From assembly GCA_017517815.1 (NCBI GenBank), contig JAFWYA010000101.1:20407-84406 (forward strand): DNA of 64,000 nt. Direction: 5' to 3'. The notes beneath the pieces were generated by a model. It had not been told where the DNA came from. It saw only the letters and a list, made by a program, of their open reading frames with translations, and did not search any database. How positions within the stretch are numbered: the stretch's first letter is position 1; each line of letters opens with the position of its first letter. Position numbers and translations under genes: made by a program. Positions 1 through 8,127 of this stretch are shown in pieces. This DNA is from Clostridia bacterium (GTDB lineage Bacteria; Bacillota_A; Clostridia; Christensenellales; Aristaeellaceae).

Positions 1-636
1 TACCGCCGCCGACACCAGCAGCTGTCCACGCAGATAACCTGCCGTTTCCCGTCTGACTTCGCGCACCACCCATACTGCCGGTTCGCGCGATGCAAGCGGC
101 AGCAGGCTTTTAAGCCACTGGCCGATCTGTATGCGGTCACGCAGAAAATAAAAAGCAAGCACCGGCGTTAAAAACCATTTGCTTATATTCCCGGCCACAT
201 TTCCCACCCACACAGCCGCATGGGAAGCGGCAGCGGTGATCGCCTCCTGTCCCTTCTGAAGAACTGCATTCTGCATGTCAGGATTGATATGCAGGTTATG
301 TCCTTCCATCCAGCTGCGGGCATACTGAAGCGCTGTTTCCGTTTTTCCGTACAATGCAGGAAGAAGAGCAGCAAGCTCTTTGGCCTGTGTCATCAGCGGC
401 GGAACCAGCAGCAGAACCAGAACTGCTACCCCCGCTGCCAGCGCAAACAATGAAAGAGCCGCTGCCGCCCCTGCAGGCATGCGCTTTTCCAGCCATCTGG
501 CTGCCGGCAGCGCCGCTACGGCCGTAAGCATTCCCCATAAAATCTGACCCGCCGCCTGACCAATCCAGCCGCGCATACAGAAAAGCAATACGCCCACAAC
601 CACGAGCGATGCAATCATCCATCTTTTTTTCAGCAT
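1..636 (-). CDS. AI-2E family transporter (PerM/YtvI type), 3' end outside window
   Basis: The frame is open from ATG at 636 to the left edge, giving 212 codons without a stop, so the C-terminal half is missing. The start follows a good ribosome binding site (GGAAAGGAG, about 7 bases upstream). The protein begins MLKKRWM, followed by several hydrophobic helices. Near residue 190 a soluble stretch leads into YLRGQLLVSAAV, the family-typical segment of AI-2E/PerM exporters. Family members are multi-pass membrane proteins, usually about 350 residues; the substrate is rarely known. It is the last visible gene of a minus-strand operon with a 47-residue membrane protein and a PRC-barrel protein. 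In many Firmicutes a member of this family lies just upstream of alaS, so alaS may follow outside the window. Confidence 0.85.
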   Translation of the reverse strand, partial: MLKKRWMIASLVVVGVLLFCMRGWIGQAAGQILWGMLTAVAALPAARWLEKRMPAGAAAALSLFALAAGVAVLVLLLVPPLMTQAKELAALLPALYGKTETALQYARSWMEGHNLHINPDMQNAVLQKGQEAITAAASHAAVWVGNVAGNISKWFLTPVLAFYFLRDRIQIGQWLKSLLPLASREPAVWVVREVRRETAGYLRGQLLVSAAV

Positions 637-722
637 GCAGCTGCTCCTTTCCGGAAAAAATCATTGCAGACGATTCACATAAAGAAACCTGCAGCCCGTT
701 CACAGGGCCGCAGGAAGGGCAC

Positions 723-866
723 TTACCAGCTGCGCGTCATCTTCACCAGCTTATCCACCTGCTTTTGCGCCTGGCGTTTCAGCTTCTGCCCGCCCGGCAT
801 CAGCATCGTGCCTGCGCCCATTGCAAAGGCGATCGCGCCAACAGCGGCTGTTTTGACCATGTTCAT
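723..866 (-). CDS. small conserved membrane protein (47 aa), function unknown
   Basis: A 47-residue protein starting MNMVKTAAVG. One glycine- and alanine-rich hydrophobic segment (about residues 4-24) is followed by a strongly basic amphipathic tail with KLKRQAQKQVDKLVK. The start at 866 is preferred over an upstream in-frame start at 908 because AAGGAG lies 8 bases before it. It overlaps the stop of the PRC-barrel gene by four bases (ATGA), so the two are translationally coupled. I do not recognise a named family. The layout suggests a single-pass protein with a cytoplasmic basic tail, perhaps acting with the adjacent AI-2E-type transporter. It could also be a YtxH-like envelope protein. Confidence 0.7.
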   Translation of the reverse strand: MNMVKTAAVGAIAFAMGAGTMLMPGGQKLKRQAQKQVDKLVKMTRSW

Positions 867-1339
867 GTGGGATTCTCCTTTCTGATCTGGCTTTTGAGCT
901 GCTCCCATGACAGAAGGCCGTCGACCACCACACTGCCCGCCGTATCCAGCCGATATTCACTGGCATAGGCGCAGTATCCAAACAACCTGTGAATGGGCCC
1001 CGGGCTGATCTGAATGGCCTTGAGCTGAAGCGTCGTCGGGTGGATCAGCCCGTCCGTCACCTGCCCGGCATATTGACCAGTTGCCAGAAAGGCCTGTTTC
1101 ATGACGGAAGGGCGTCTTTCCGGCAGGGTTACAGGTTTTTGGGAGATAAGCACACAGGCATTCCCCACCAGCGTGATATCCTCCGCTGCGCACCAGCGCG
1201 CACTGCGCAGGCCTTTGCGAATGATCAGCCCGCACAGCCTGTGTGCGTCGGCATCAGCCACTGCCTGTTCCACAAGCCCCACCTGTTCGTCCTTCCACAC
1301 CACAGGCATGCCCGTGATTCTTTCCAGGCTCGTCAGCAT
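863..1339 (-). CDS. PRC-barrel domain protein
   Basis: A 158-residue soluble protein with the look of a PRC-barrel. The first barrel is around residues 1-75, starting MLTSLERITGMPV with strands ending in LVGNACVLIS. A second, weaker barrel-like part covers residues 95-150 (QVTDGLIHPTTLQL). PRC-barrels are small beta-barrels found in photosynthetic reaction centres, RimM and sporulation-linked YlmC/YmxH proteins. They usually bind another protein or a membrane partner. The start at 1339 has a strong AGGAGG site 6-7 bases upstream. It is the first gene of the minus-strand operon leading into the small membrane protein (4-base overlap) and the AI-2E transporter. The partner is not shown by the sequence. 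Confidence 0.75.
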   Translation of the reverse strand: MLTSLERITGMPVVWKDEQVGLVEQAVADADAHRLCGLIIRKGLRSARWCAAEDITLVGNACVLISQKPVTLPERRPSVMKQAFLATGQYAGQVTDGLIHPTTLQLKAIQISPGPIHRLFGYCAYASEYRLDTAGSVVVDGLLSWEQLKSQIRKENPT

Positions 1340-1643
1340 CGTCGTCCTCCTTCCATGGATGCGCAGCTAGTTTGTCCGGCAAATGCGGCAAGCCTGCAAG
1401 CAAAGCATGGCATTCATGCAAAAGGCAGGTATTTTTCCCCATTGCAAAAACAGCGTTTTTCAAAGCCATACTGTATTTATCGGTTTACGTGCCGGTAAAG
1501 TCTGACATTTTTCACCCATTTGTTTCCATTGGTGTTAAAAACCGTCAGCCTTAAGTGGCATGGAAAAACAAAAAGTGTTCGTAGGATGGACGAATGGCAC
1601 GGAACAATCCTCCCTGCCAAAACACAAAGGAGGTATCCCCATT
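1340..1643. other. intergenic region between divergent genes
   Basis: About 300 bases between the PRC-barrel gene (minus) and the SH3-domain gene (plus). The sequence is AT-richer than its surroundings. It holds the ribosome binding sites of both genes, including AAAGGAGGT at 1626-1634. I see no convincing consensus promoter, no RNA gene and no credible small reading frame. Both genes must be transcribed from promoters in this stretch, which do not match the sigma-A consensus well enough to place. Confidence 0.5.
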
Positions 1644-2567
1644 ATGCAAAAGCCCCATCTTTACAAAAGATGCCTCCGTGCGGGCGCGTTTGCGCTGGCA
1701 CTGGCCATGCCGCTTTCTTCTCTCGCCGAGACCCACAAGGTGGTTCAGGGCGGACTGCTGAACCTGCGTCAGGAACCCTCGCTGGACGCAAAGGTCATCA
1801 GGCAGTACCCCACCGGCACGTGGATGACCGTTTTGAGCGAAGAAGGCGAATGGAGCAAGGTGGAGGTTGCTGGCAGCACCGGTTATGTGATGACGAAGTA
1901 TCTGGCCGATTCCACCGCTGAAAAGACCCTGTATGTGCGCACCAACACCGGCCGCGGCCTGAACCTGCGCGATGAGCCTTCCCTCGAGGGCAGCATCATC
2001 ACCAGCTTCAAGCCCGGTACGGCTGTCAAGGTACTCACCTATGGCAAGACCTGGCACAAGGTAAGCGTGGACGGTCTCACCGGCTACATGTCCGGCCAGT
2101 ATCTGACCTCTGGCAGCGGCAGCAGTTCCACCGTCACGAAAACCGGTACCGTTAACAATCCCGGTGCCAATCAGGTGCTGCTTCTGCGTGAAAAGCCCAG
2201 TACTGACGCCCGTGTGCTGGGTCACTTCCGCAATGGTACGCAGGTGACCATCACCGGTGAAAGCGGCGACTTCTACAAGGTCACCGTCGGCGGAAAGAAC
2301 GGCTACATGATGAAGAAGTTCATCAAGCTCAGCACTTCCTCTTCCACCACGCTGCCTGAAGCGCCCTTCACGGCCACCCTCACCAACCCCAACGGCAACA
2401 GCATCGTTAATTTCCGTACCGCTCCCGGCCTGAACGCCTCCATCATCAAGGCACATCCCGTGGGCAAGGAAATCAAGGTGCTAGAGACCGGCGACGTATG
2501 GTGCAAGGCCGAAATCGACGGCGTGACCGGTTATGTAAGCCGCTATTTCTTCAAGGTAAACAAGTAA
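1644..2567 (+). CDS. secreted protein with four bacterial SH3 domains
   Basis: A 307-residue exported protein. An N-terminal signal peptide of about 28 residues (basic start MQKPHLYKRCLR, hydrophobic core, cut after SSLAE or nearby) is followed by four consecutive SH3_3-type domains of about 60-70 residues each. Each has the family pattern of a LNLR/NFR strand, a PS-D/E turn, a VG/TG turn and a final W-KV-VDG-TGYV motif. The fourth ends the protein. Such domains bind cell wall peptides or other wall polymers. No catalytic domain is attached, so it may act as a wall-binding or sensing protein. The start at 1644 is chosen because a near-perfect AAAGGAGGT lies 9 bases before it and the signal peptide begins there. 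An upstream in-frame ATG at 1560 has neither. Confidence 0.85.
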   Translation: MQKPHLYKRCLRAGAFALALAMPLSSLAETHKVVQGGLLNLRQEPSLDAKVIRQYPTGTWMTVLSEEGEWSKVEVAGSTGYVMTKYLADSTAEKTLYVRTNTGRGLNLRDEPSLEGSIITSFKPGTAVKVLTYGKTWHKVSVDGLTGYMSGQYLTSGSGSSSTVTKTGTVNNPGANQVLLLREKPSTDARVLGHFRNGTQVTITGESGDFYKVTVGGKNGYMMKKFIKLSTSSSTTLPEAPFTATLTNPNGNSIVNFRTAPGLNASIIKAHPVGKEIKVLETGDVWCKAEIDGVTGYVSRYFFKVNK

Positions 2568-2573
2568 ATAACA

Positions 2574-2609
2574 AAACTGCCGCATCGTTTGGATACGGCA
2601 GTTCTTTTT
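2574..2609. terminator. bidirectional rho-independent terminator
   Basis: A hairpin with arms ACTGCCG(C)AT and AT(A)CGGCAGT, flanked by an A-run on the left and TTCTTTTT on the right. It sits between two convergent genes, the SH3 protein (plus) and the D,D-carboxypeptidase (minus), and can serve both. Confidence 0.8.
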
Positions 2610-3758
2610 CTAACGCCAGTTGGCAAACAGTCTCACAAAGGCCGCGAGCAGCCCCGGCATATCCACATCGCAGGACGCCACCGCAGGTAATCTTGCGATG
2701 ATGCTGTCGCCCAGCTTCACCCGCACTACACCCAGCGCATCGCCTTCAGCTACAGGTGCGTCCACTTCTTCCGGCAGCTCCACCTCAATGGAAAGCTGCT
2801 TTTCCTGCCCCGGTTTGAGCAGCATGCTGAGCCCTCTTCCGGCGGCGACTTCCACCTCATCCTGCAGGCCCATTTTCACCGCTACGCTTTTGCCCAAACG
2901 GTCGCCTTTTTGCAATACCGTCACACGTCTGTATCCGGCGAATCCATAATCCAGCATGGCTCGTGCCTCATTAAAGCGTGTCTGACTGTTTGGCGTACCC
3001 AGTACAATGGCGATTAATCTCAGCCCATTCTTCTGTGCTGTTGCGCTCAGGCAGTATTTGGATATATCCGCACTGCCGGTTTTGAGTCCGTCGCAGCCGT
3101 CGTAAAATCGCACCAGCCTGTTTGTGTTGGTCAGGTCGGTGGTGCGGCCGCTGGGATGCGTAAGTGTATCCATCCATACAGACGCATGCGTAAAGTAGTC
3201 AGGATGACGGCATATCTCGCATGAGAGTTTTGCCACGTCGCGTGCGGTGGTGTACTGCTGGTCGTCCGGCAAGCCGGTGGAATTCACATAATATGTGTCT
3301 TTCATATCCAGTTCAGCAGCACGGGCATTCATGCGATCCGCAAACGCCGTTTCGGTACCGGCCATATGCTCAGCCAGTGCACAGGCGGCATCATTGGCGC
3401 TGGCGATGATCGTCGCATGCAGCAGCGTTTCCAGCTTGTAGGTAGCACCGGCGTCCAGCAGTGCCTGACTGCCGATCTGTCCGGCCGCTTCAGCGGAGAT
3501 GGTCACATCGTCCTCCAGGTGGATCTCCCCCGCCTCCAGCGCTTCAAAGCACAAAAGCAGCGTCATCAGTTTGGTCACACTGGCCACCTGCCGTTTTTCA
3601 TCAGCATTCTTTTCAAAGATCACCGTGCCGGTCTCAGCCTCCACCAGCATGGCGCTGGGTGAAGTCAGTTCCACCGGCACGCCTGTTTCCAGCGGCGCCG
3701 CCGCTGCTGTGCCTACACAAAGCAACATTGCCAGCGCCGCGCTTAGCATTTTCCTCAT
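2610..3758 (-). CDS. D-alanyl-D-alanine carboxypeptidase (DacF/PBP5 type)
   Basis: A 382-residue exported serine peptidase that removes the terminal D-alanine from peptidoglycan pentapeptides outside the membrane, which limits cross-linking. The three penicillin-binding motifs are present: SVTK at 60-63 (nucleophile Ser60), SAN at 120-122 and KTG at 226-228. A signal peptide covers about residues 1-20. The C-terminal 110 residues form the beta-rich PBP5-type tail. The last 15 residues (MPGLLAAFVRLFANWR) could be the amphipathic membrane anchor usual for these enzymes. The start at 3758 has GAAGGAG 7-8 bases upstream; the frame stays open for 20 more codons that lack a binding site. It lies 66 bases behind the GH28 gene on the same strand and may be co-transcribed with it. 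Confidence 0.93.
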   Translation of the reverse strand: MRKMLSAALAMLLCVGTAAAAPLETGVPVELTSPSAMLVEAETGTVIFEKNADEKRQVASVTKLMTLLLCFEALEAGEIHLEDDVTISAEAAGQIGSQALLDAGATYKLETLLHATIIASANDAACALAEHMAGTETAFADRMNARAAELDMKDTYYVNSTGLPDDQQYTTARDVAKLSCEICRHPDYFTHASVWMDTLTHPSGRTTDLTNTNRLVRFYDGCDGLKTGSADISKYCLSATAQKNGLRLIAIVLGTPNSQTRFNEARAMLDYGFAGYRRVTVLQKGDRLGKSVAVKMGLQDEVEVAAGRGLSMLLKPGQEKQLSIEVELPEEVDAPVAEGDALGVVRVKLGDSIIARLPAVASCDVDMPGLLAAFVRLFANWR

Positions 3759-3824
3759 ACAAAAACTCCTTCCATGGCAGCTGTTTTCAGCATACGCACG
3801 GAAGGAGTCAATTATCATCGCAGT

Positions 3825-5090
3825 TTACGCGGTGAAGGTGGTATTGTTCATATGCAGGCCGCGGATGTTCACAAACTTCATGGGATGCGAACCGTCAGCG
3901 GAAGAATGAACGGGGCCGTGAACCTCGATGTTCTCGAATTCAGAACCGTCGGTCTGCTCGAAGGAGCAGTTGTTGAGGTAGATATTTTCGATGGGGCAGT
4001 CTTCGCGTCCCTCGAAGCAGGGGAACTCCGGGCCGCGGGAATGAACATTGGTGAAGTAGAGGTTGCGGATGGCCGCCACCTTCACATGAGGCGCAGGATT
4101 GAGCTGAATGTGGATGGGATAGCCGCACTGCTTGTCCATGATGACGTTGGAGAAGGAGATATTTTCCACCAGTGTCGCCTCGCGGCCCACGTCAGAACCG
4201 GCAGAGTTGCTGTGATCCATCTCGGCCTTGCGCACGGACGGCACCAGATGCAGACCGATGCCGGTGGAGCAGTCGATCATAACCAGATTGGAAAGCGTGC
4301 AGTTGCGGATAACGCCGTCATTGGTCCAGCCGATGCGCACGCCGGAGGAATAGCTGGTGAGGTTGCAGTTGGTGATGGTCACAAACTCGCACACCTTGTT
4401 TTCCTTCAGGGATACGCTGTTGGCACGCAGGATGATACAGTCGTCGCCGCAGGTGATGTTGCAGTCAGACACCGTCACATGGCGGCTGCAGTTGATGTGA
4501 ATGCCGTCGTTGTTGGGATACTGCACATCAGCCAGAATATCCAGACGGGTCATGTGCACATAGTCGCAGTCATGGATCCAGTAGGACCAGCCGGAGGGCT
4601 GATTGATCATGGTCACGTCCTCAACGCGCACATGAGAGCAGCCGGTGAAGAACACAGCGCGGGGAGGCGTGGGCTCGCTCTTGCGGGTATAGGCCCAGCC
4701 GTGGAAGGTACCTTCGCGCTTGGTAACGAAGTGCTTGCCATTGCAGTCGATGGTGCCGCTGCCGGTGATGGCAATGCGCTCAGCCTCGTCAGCAAAGATC
4801 AGACAGGAGCTGCGCCAGCGGGGCAGCATGGGCACGTTGACGTGCTTTGCATCCACATATTCCTGATAATCCTCGCACTTTTCAGAGCCCAGCAGAACGC
4901 CATCGACTGCGATGTGCAGTTCAACAAAGCTCTTCAGCTGGATACCGCCGGTCTTGAACGTGCCGGCAGATACGATGACCTTGCCGCCGCCGGCCTTGTT
5001 GGCCTCGTCGATCGCCTTCTGAATTGCTTCCGTGTTCAAAGTTACGCCGTCGCCCACAGCGCCGAAATCCTGAATTTTGTATTCAACCAT
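3825..5090 (-). CDS. glycoside hydrolase family 28 (polygalacturonase-like), cytoplasmic
   Basis: A 421-residue right-handed beta-helix enzyme of the pectin-degrading GH28 family. The family signatures are visible: NNDG at 193-196, GDDC at 215-218 (catalytic aspartates) and VRIG at 251-254, corresponding to the R-I-K/G substrate site. Many short T-N/D-C and N-C-N strands are typical of the helix rungs. There is no signal peptide, so it most likely cleaves short galacturonate- or rhamnogalacturonan-type oligosaccharides after uptake. A sigma-A promoter lies at 5123-5150. Divergent from it is an AraC regulator, the usual layout for a substrate-induced glycosidase. A ManD-like sugar-acid dehydratase elsewhere in the window fits uronic acid catabolism. 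The exact bond cleaved is not determined by the sequence. Confidence 0.88.
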   Translation of the reverse strand: MVEYKIQDFGAVGDGVTLNTEAIQKAIDEANKAGGGKVIVSAGTFKTGGIQLKSFVELHIAVDGVLLGSEKCEDYQEYVDAKHVNVPMLPRWRSSCLIFADEAERIAITGSGTIDCNGKHFVTKREGTFHGWAYTRKSEPTPPRAVFFTGCSHVRVEDVTMINQPSGWSYWIHDCDYVHMTRLDILADVQYPNNDGIHINCSRHVTVSDCNITCGDDCIILRANSVSLKENKVCEFVTITNCNLTSYSSGVRIGWTNDGVIRNCTLSNLVMIDCSTGIGLHLVPSVRKAEMDHSNSAGSDVGREATLVENISFSNVIMDKQCGYPIHIQLNPAPHVKVAAIRNLYFTNVHSRGPEFPCFEGREDCPIENIYLNNCSFEQTDGSEFENIEVHGPVHSSADGSHPMKFVNIRGLHMNNTTFTA

Positions 5091-5122
5091 AATGAGGACA
5101 CTCCCTCCTGTGTGATATGTCT

Positions 5123-5150
5123 ATTATATCGTATCCCCGCGATAGCGCAA
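5123..5150 (-). promoter_or_regulatory. sigma-A-type promoter for the GH28 gene
   Basis: Read on the minus strand: TTGCGC, 16 bases, TATAAT. It lies about 33 bases upstream of the GH28 start and is followed by an AGGAGG binding site. It faces away from the AraC regulator gene, which is the likely controller. Confidence 0.65.
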
Positions 5151-5194
5151 GGGAAAAATGAAACCTGCATTCGCACAATATGAAACTTTGCCTG

Positions 5195-5223
5195 TTTACC
5201 TTTACACCGAATGGATGTATAAT
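5195..5223 (+). promoter_or_regulatory. putative promoter of the AraC-type regulator
   Basis: TTTACC, 17 bases, TATAAT on the plus strand. A TATAAT box ending only 15 bases before the ATG at 5239 would give a leader of about 10 bases. The -35 box is weak, so this site could be fortuitous. Confidence 0.4.
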
Positions 5224-5238
5224 GAGCCGGGTGATCAA

Positions 5239-6066
5239 ATGTATAAAATCAGCTTTCACGACCTGATGACACTTGAAATGGCCGGCCGTGTTTCCGAAGC
5301 GCCCGGATGGAATCATACCGGCCGCACGCTGGACCGCAGCATTCTGTGCTATGTGGAGGAAGGCGCCTGCTCGTTCCTCATCGGAAACAACCGCATAGAA
5401 TTAACCCCGGGAAATGCGGTCATCATCCCGCAGGACGTTTTCTATGCGCCCTATACCCAAAACGGATGTCTTTATCAGTACTTCCATTTTCATGCGCAGA
5501 TCGAGGAAACAGACGAGCCGCCTGCCATGAGCCGCAGCTATCGCTATACCGAGCAGATGGAGCATGCTCCCGCAGTCTTTTATCTGCCTGCATCCTTTCC
5601 TGTTGACAGCAGCATCCGTTTCTGTCTGGAAGGTATCCTGGGTGAAATGACGCGCATTGATCCCTGCAGTAACATCAAAATGAACCTCTCGTTCTTTGAG
5701 GCGCTCACCCACGCTGCCGAACGCTCTGTCAGCCCGTCCGACAGAACGCTGGCATGCGAAATCGAAAACTACATTCTGGAAAACCTCACACGTCAGCCAA
5801 CGCTTTCCATGCTGGCGGATCACTTCGGTTACACCAAGCAATACCTCATCCGCGTTTTCAAAAAGCAGTTTCTGACCACACCGGCAGCCTACATCAATGA
5901 TGCAAAGCTGTCGCGCGCTGTGCGTTACCTGACGGAGTCCGATATGCATATCGACGACATTGCACACCGCTGCGGTTTTGAGGACGGCAATTACTTTTCA
6001 CGCCAGTTCAAAAAGAAATATCAGTTAACGCCCAGCGACTATCGCAGGCAGACCAAGGGTATATAA
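5239..6066 (+). CDS. AraC family transcriptional regulator
   Basis: A 275-residue regulator. An N-terminal cupin-like sensing domain (about 1-150, with HTGRTLD, GNAVIIPQ and the YFHFHA strand) is followed by a C-terminal double helix-turn-helix of about 100 residues ending CGFEDGNYFSRQFKKKYQLTPSDYR in two runs, the AraC/XylS signature. It is divergent from the GH28 gene and probably activates it on sensing a pectin-derived sugar. I chose the start at 5239 because GGTGATC, the distal part of the ribosome-binding consensus, is correctly placed and the sensing domain begins there. An upstream ATG at 5158 would add 27 residues that look unlike the family and would run the coding region over the TATAAT box. 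The stop is followed at once by a terminator. Confidence 0.88.
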   Translation: MYKISFHDLMTLEMAGRVSEAPGWNHTGRTLDRSILCYVEEGACSFLIGNNRIELTPGNAVIIPQDVFYAPYTQNGCLYQYFHFHAQIEETDEPPAMSRSYRYTEQMEHAPAVFYLPASFPVDSSIRFCLEGILGEMTRIDPCSNIKMNLSFFEALTHAAERSVSPSDRTLACEIENYILENLTRQPTLSMLADHFGYTKQYLIRVFKKQFLTTPAAYINDAKLSRAVRYLTESDMHIDDIAHRCGFEDGNYFSRQFKKKYQLTPSDYRRQTKGI

Positions 6067-6093
6067 AAAGCTCCCCGTTTGGGGAGCTTTTTA
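6066..6093. terminator. bidirectional terminator
   Basis: AAAAAGCTCCCC, loop GTTT, GGGGAGCTTTTT. A perfect stem with A and T tracts lies between the convergent AraC regulator and punA genes. Confidence 0.9.
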
Positions 6094-6097
6094 ACTG

Positions 6098-6922
6098 TTA
6101 CATTGCTTCGATCACGCCGTCGACCAGCTTGCGGAAGGTGTCCTTCACGCGGTTGCCGGTTTCCATGACTTCCTCGTGGTTGAGAGGCTGATCCAGAATA
6201 CCGGCAGCCATATTGGTGATGCAGCTCAGGCCCAGCACGTCGATGCCGCAGTGACGGGCAACGATGGTTTCAGGCACAGTGGACATACCCACGGCGTCAG
6301 CGCCGATGACGCGTGCCATGCGGATCTCAGCAGGCGTCTCGAAGCAGGGGCCGTTGAACCAGCAGTACACGCCTTCCTGCAGCTTAATACCAAGCTTGGC
6401 GGCAGTATCGCGGGCCATCTGCTGCAGCTGACGGTCATAGGCGCGGCTCATATCGGGGAAGCGCGGGCCAAACTCGTCCAGATTGGGGCCGGTGAGCGGA
6501 TTCTTGCCGGAGAAGTTGATGAAGTCGGTAATCAGCATCAGATCGCCGGGGGCAAAAGAAGTATTCACGCCGCCGGAAGCGTTGGTAACGATGAGGGTCT
6601 TCACGCCCAGCTTGCTCATCACGCGGATGGGCAGGGTGACAGTCTGCTGGTCGTAGCCTTCATAGGAATGGAAGCGGCCCTGCATCATGTACACGCGCTT
6701 GCCGTGCAGAGTACCCACCCACCAGCAGCCCGCGTGACCGGGAACAGTAGATACGGGGAAACCGGGGATATCGGCATAGGACACGCACTTGGCGTCCTGC
6801 AGGGCATCCACATAGCCGCCCAGGCCGCTGCCGAGGATCACGGCGACTTCCGCCTTGCCGCAGACAGCCTCAATGGCGCTGGCAGCATTTTCGATGACTT
6901 CAAGATAAGCTTTGGTTTCCAT
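6098..6922 (-). CDS. punA: purine-nucleoside phosphorylase
   Basis: A 274-residue trimeric-type purine-nucleoside phosphorylase. It splits inosine or guanosine (and deoxy forms) with phosphate into the base and (deoxy)ribose-1-phosphate in the cytoplasm. Conserved elements are GSGLG at 31-35 (phosphate loop), GRFHSYEG at 82-89, NASGG at 114-118, the base-binding GPCFETPAE at 191-199 with Glu195, GMSTVPE at 212-218 and ITNMAAG near 235-241 with Asn237. The length is normal. The start has AAGGAGG upstream. It is the last gene of the run substrate-binding protein - galK - deoB - punA, 22 bases behind deoB. DeoB converts the pentose-1-phosphate made here to pentose-5-phosphate, so the two form a salvage pair. 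Confidence 0.95.
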   Translation of the reverse strand: METKAYLEVIENAASAIEAVCGKAEVAVILGSGLGGYVDALQDAKCVSYADIPGFPVSTVPGHAGCWWVGTLHGKRVYMMQGRFHSYEGYDQQTVTLPIRVMSKLGVKTLIVTNASGGVNTSFAPGDLMLITDFINFSGKNPLTGPNLDEFGPRFPDMSRAYDRQLQQMARDTAAKLGIKLQEGVYCWFNGPCFETPAEIRMARVIGADAVGMSTVPETIVARHCGIDVLGLSCITNMAAGILDQPLNHEEVMETGNRVKDTFRKLVDGVIEAM

Positions 6923-6944
6923 GATTGTTTTCCTCCTTGTTCAA

Positions 6945-8108
6945 TCAGAGCAAGTGTGCAAAGGATTCAGCGCCAAAGCGCTCTTCCAGTCCGAACAGTT
7001 CAGCGATGGTCGCAGCAATATCCGCATAGGTTTTGCGGGTGCCCAGCTCCGTCAGGCCGGTCATGCTGCGGCTCCACGCCAGAAGGGGCACATATTCGCG
7101 GGTATGATCCGTACCGGTATGGGCCGGGTCGCAGCCGTGGTCAGCAGTCAGGATGAGCAGGTCTTCCTCGCGCATCGCGGCCTTGATTTCATCCAGACGC
7201 TTATCAAAATATACCAGTGCATCGGCATAGCCCTGCACATCACGGCGATGGCCGTAGAGCGAGTCAAAATCAACCAGATTAACAAATACAAGGCCGTTGA
7301 AGTCCTTCTGCATCGCCTTGAGCATAGCATCCACACAGGCAGGGTTGCCTGCCGCATGGTCGCTTTCCTGCAGGCCGCTCATGCAGAAGATGTCCTCGAT
7401 CTTGCCGATGCCCATGGTATATACGCCGGCATCCTGCAGAGCGTTGAGCACCGTTCTGCCCGTGGGCTGCAGCGAAAAATCACGGCGGCGGGGCGTACGG
7501 ACGAAAGCCCCCTTTTCCTTGCCCACAAAGGGACGTGCGATCACACGGCCCACGGCGTGCTCGCCCTGAAGCAGTTCGCGGGCGATTTCGCACAGCTCGT
7601 AAAGTTTTTCAGGGCTGTAGAGCTCCTCGTGGCAGGCAATCTGGAACACGCTGTCGGCGGAGGTGTACACGATGGGATAACCCGTGCGCAGATGCTCCTC
7701 GCCCAGTTCGTCCAGAATGGCCGTGCCGCTGGCCGGATAGTTGCCCAGCGTTTTGGTGCCGATGGCCTTTTCGTATGCCTCGATCACCTCAGCAGGGAAA
7801 CCGTTAGGATAGGTCGGGAACGGCTTCTCCAACTTCAGGCCGGTGATCTCCCAGTGGCCGGTGGTGGTGTCCTTGCCGGCGGATACTTCCGCAGCGCGGC
7901 CATATGCACCTGCACCGCACGCAGGCAGATTGCCGCCCACGTTGGGGATGAGCCCAAGACCCATATTTTCCATATTGGGCAGAGAAGGCTTCTTTTGTTC
8001 AATGATATGTCCGAGCGTATTGGCGCCCAGATCGCCATACTGCTGCGCATCAGGAAGCGCGCCAGCGCCTACGCTGTCCAGTACGACCAGAAAAACACGC
8101 TTGCTCAT
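6945..8108 (-). CDS. deoB: phosphopentomutase
   Basis: A 387-residue alkaline-phosphatase-superfamily mutase that interconverts (deoxy)ribose-1-phosphate and the 5-phosphate, using two Mn ions. The N-terminus [16 protein letters not shown] carries the metal-binding Asp11. The phospho-acceptor threonine lies in KDTTTGHWE (about 80-87). C-terminal metal ligands lie in the LTADHGCDP and [11 protein letters not shown] segments. Start 8108 is preferred over the ATG at 8114 because the GGAGG motif abuts the latter (1 base) but is 7 bases from 8108. It sits between galK (19 bases) and punA (22 bases) in one operon and feeds nucleoside pentose into the pentose phosphate pathway. Confidence 0.95.
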   Translation of the reverse strand: MSKRVFLVVLDSVGAGALPDAQQYGDLGANTLGHIIEQKKPSLPNMENMGLGLIPNVGGNLPACGAGAYGRAAEVSAGKDTTTGHWEITGLKLEKPFPTYPNGFPAEVIEAYEKAIGTKTLGNYPASGTAILDELGEEHLRTGYPIVYTSADSVFQIACHEELYSPEKLYELCEIARELLQGEHAVGRVIARPFVGKEKGAFVRTPRRRDFSLQPTGRTVLNALQDAGVYTMGIGKIEDIFCMSGLQESDHAAGNPACVDAMLKAMQKDFNGLVFVNLVDFDSLYGHRRDVQGYADALVYFDKRLDEIKAAMREEDLLILTADHGCDPAHTGTDHTREYVPLLAWSRSMTGLTELGTRKTYADIAATIAELFGLEERFGAESFAHLL

Positions 8109-8127
8109 GTGCATTCCTCCTGGCAGG

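Noticed and set aside
3774..5183. A 469-codon plus-strand frame
   Set aside because: It is opposite the GH28 gene, whose family motifs, promoter and binding site are clear.
5158..5238. An upstream start for the AraC regulator
   Set aside because: It would extend the protein by 27 residues unlike the family and place the coding region over a TATAAT box. The ATG at 5239 has a correctly placed GGTGATC.
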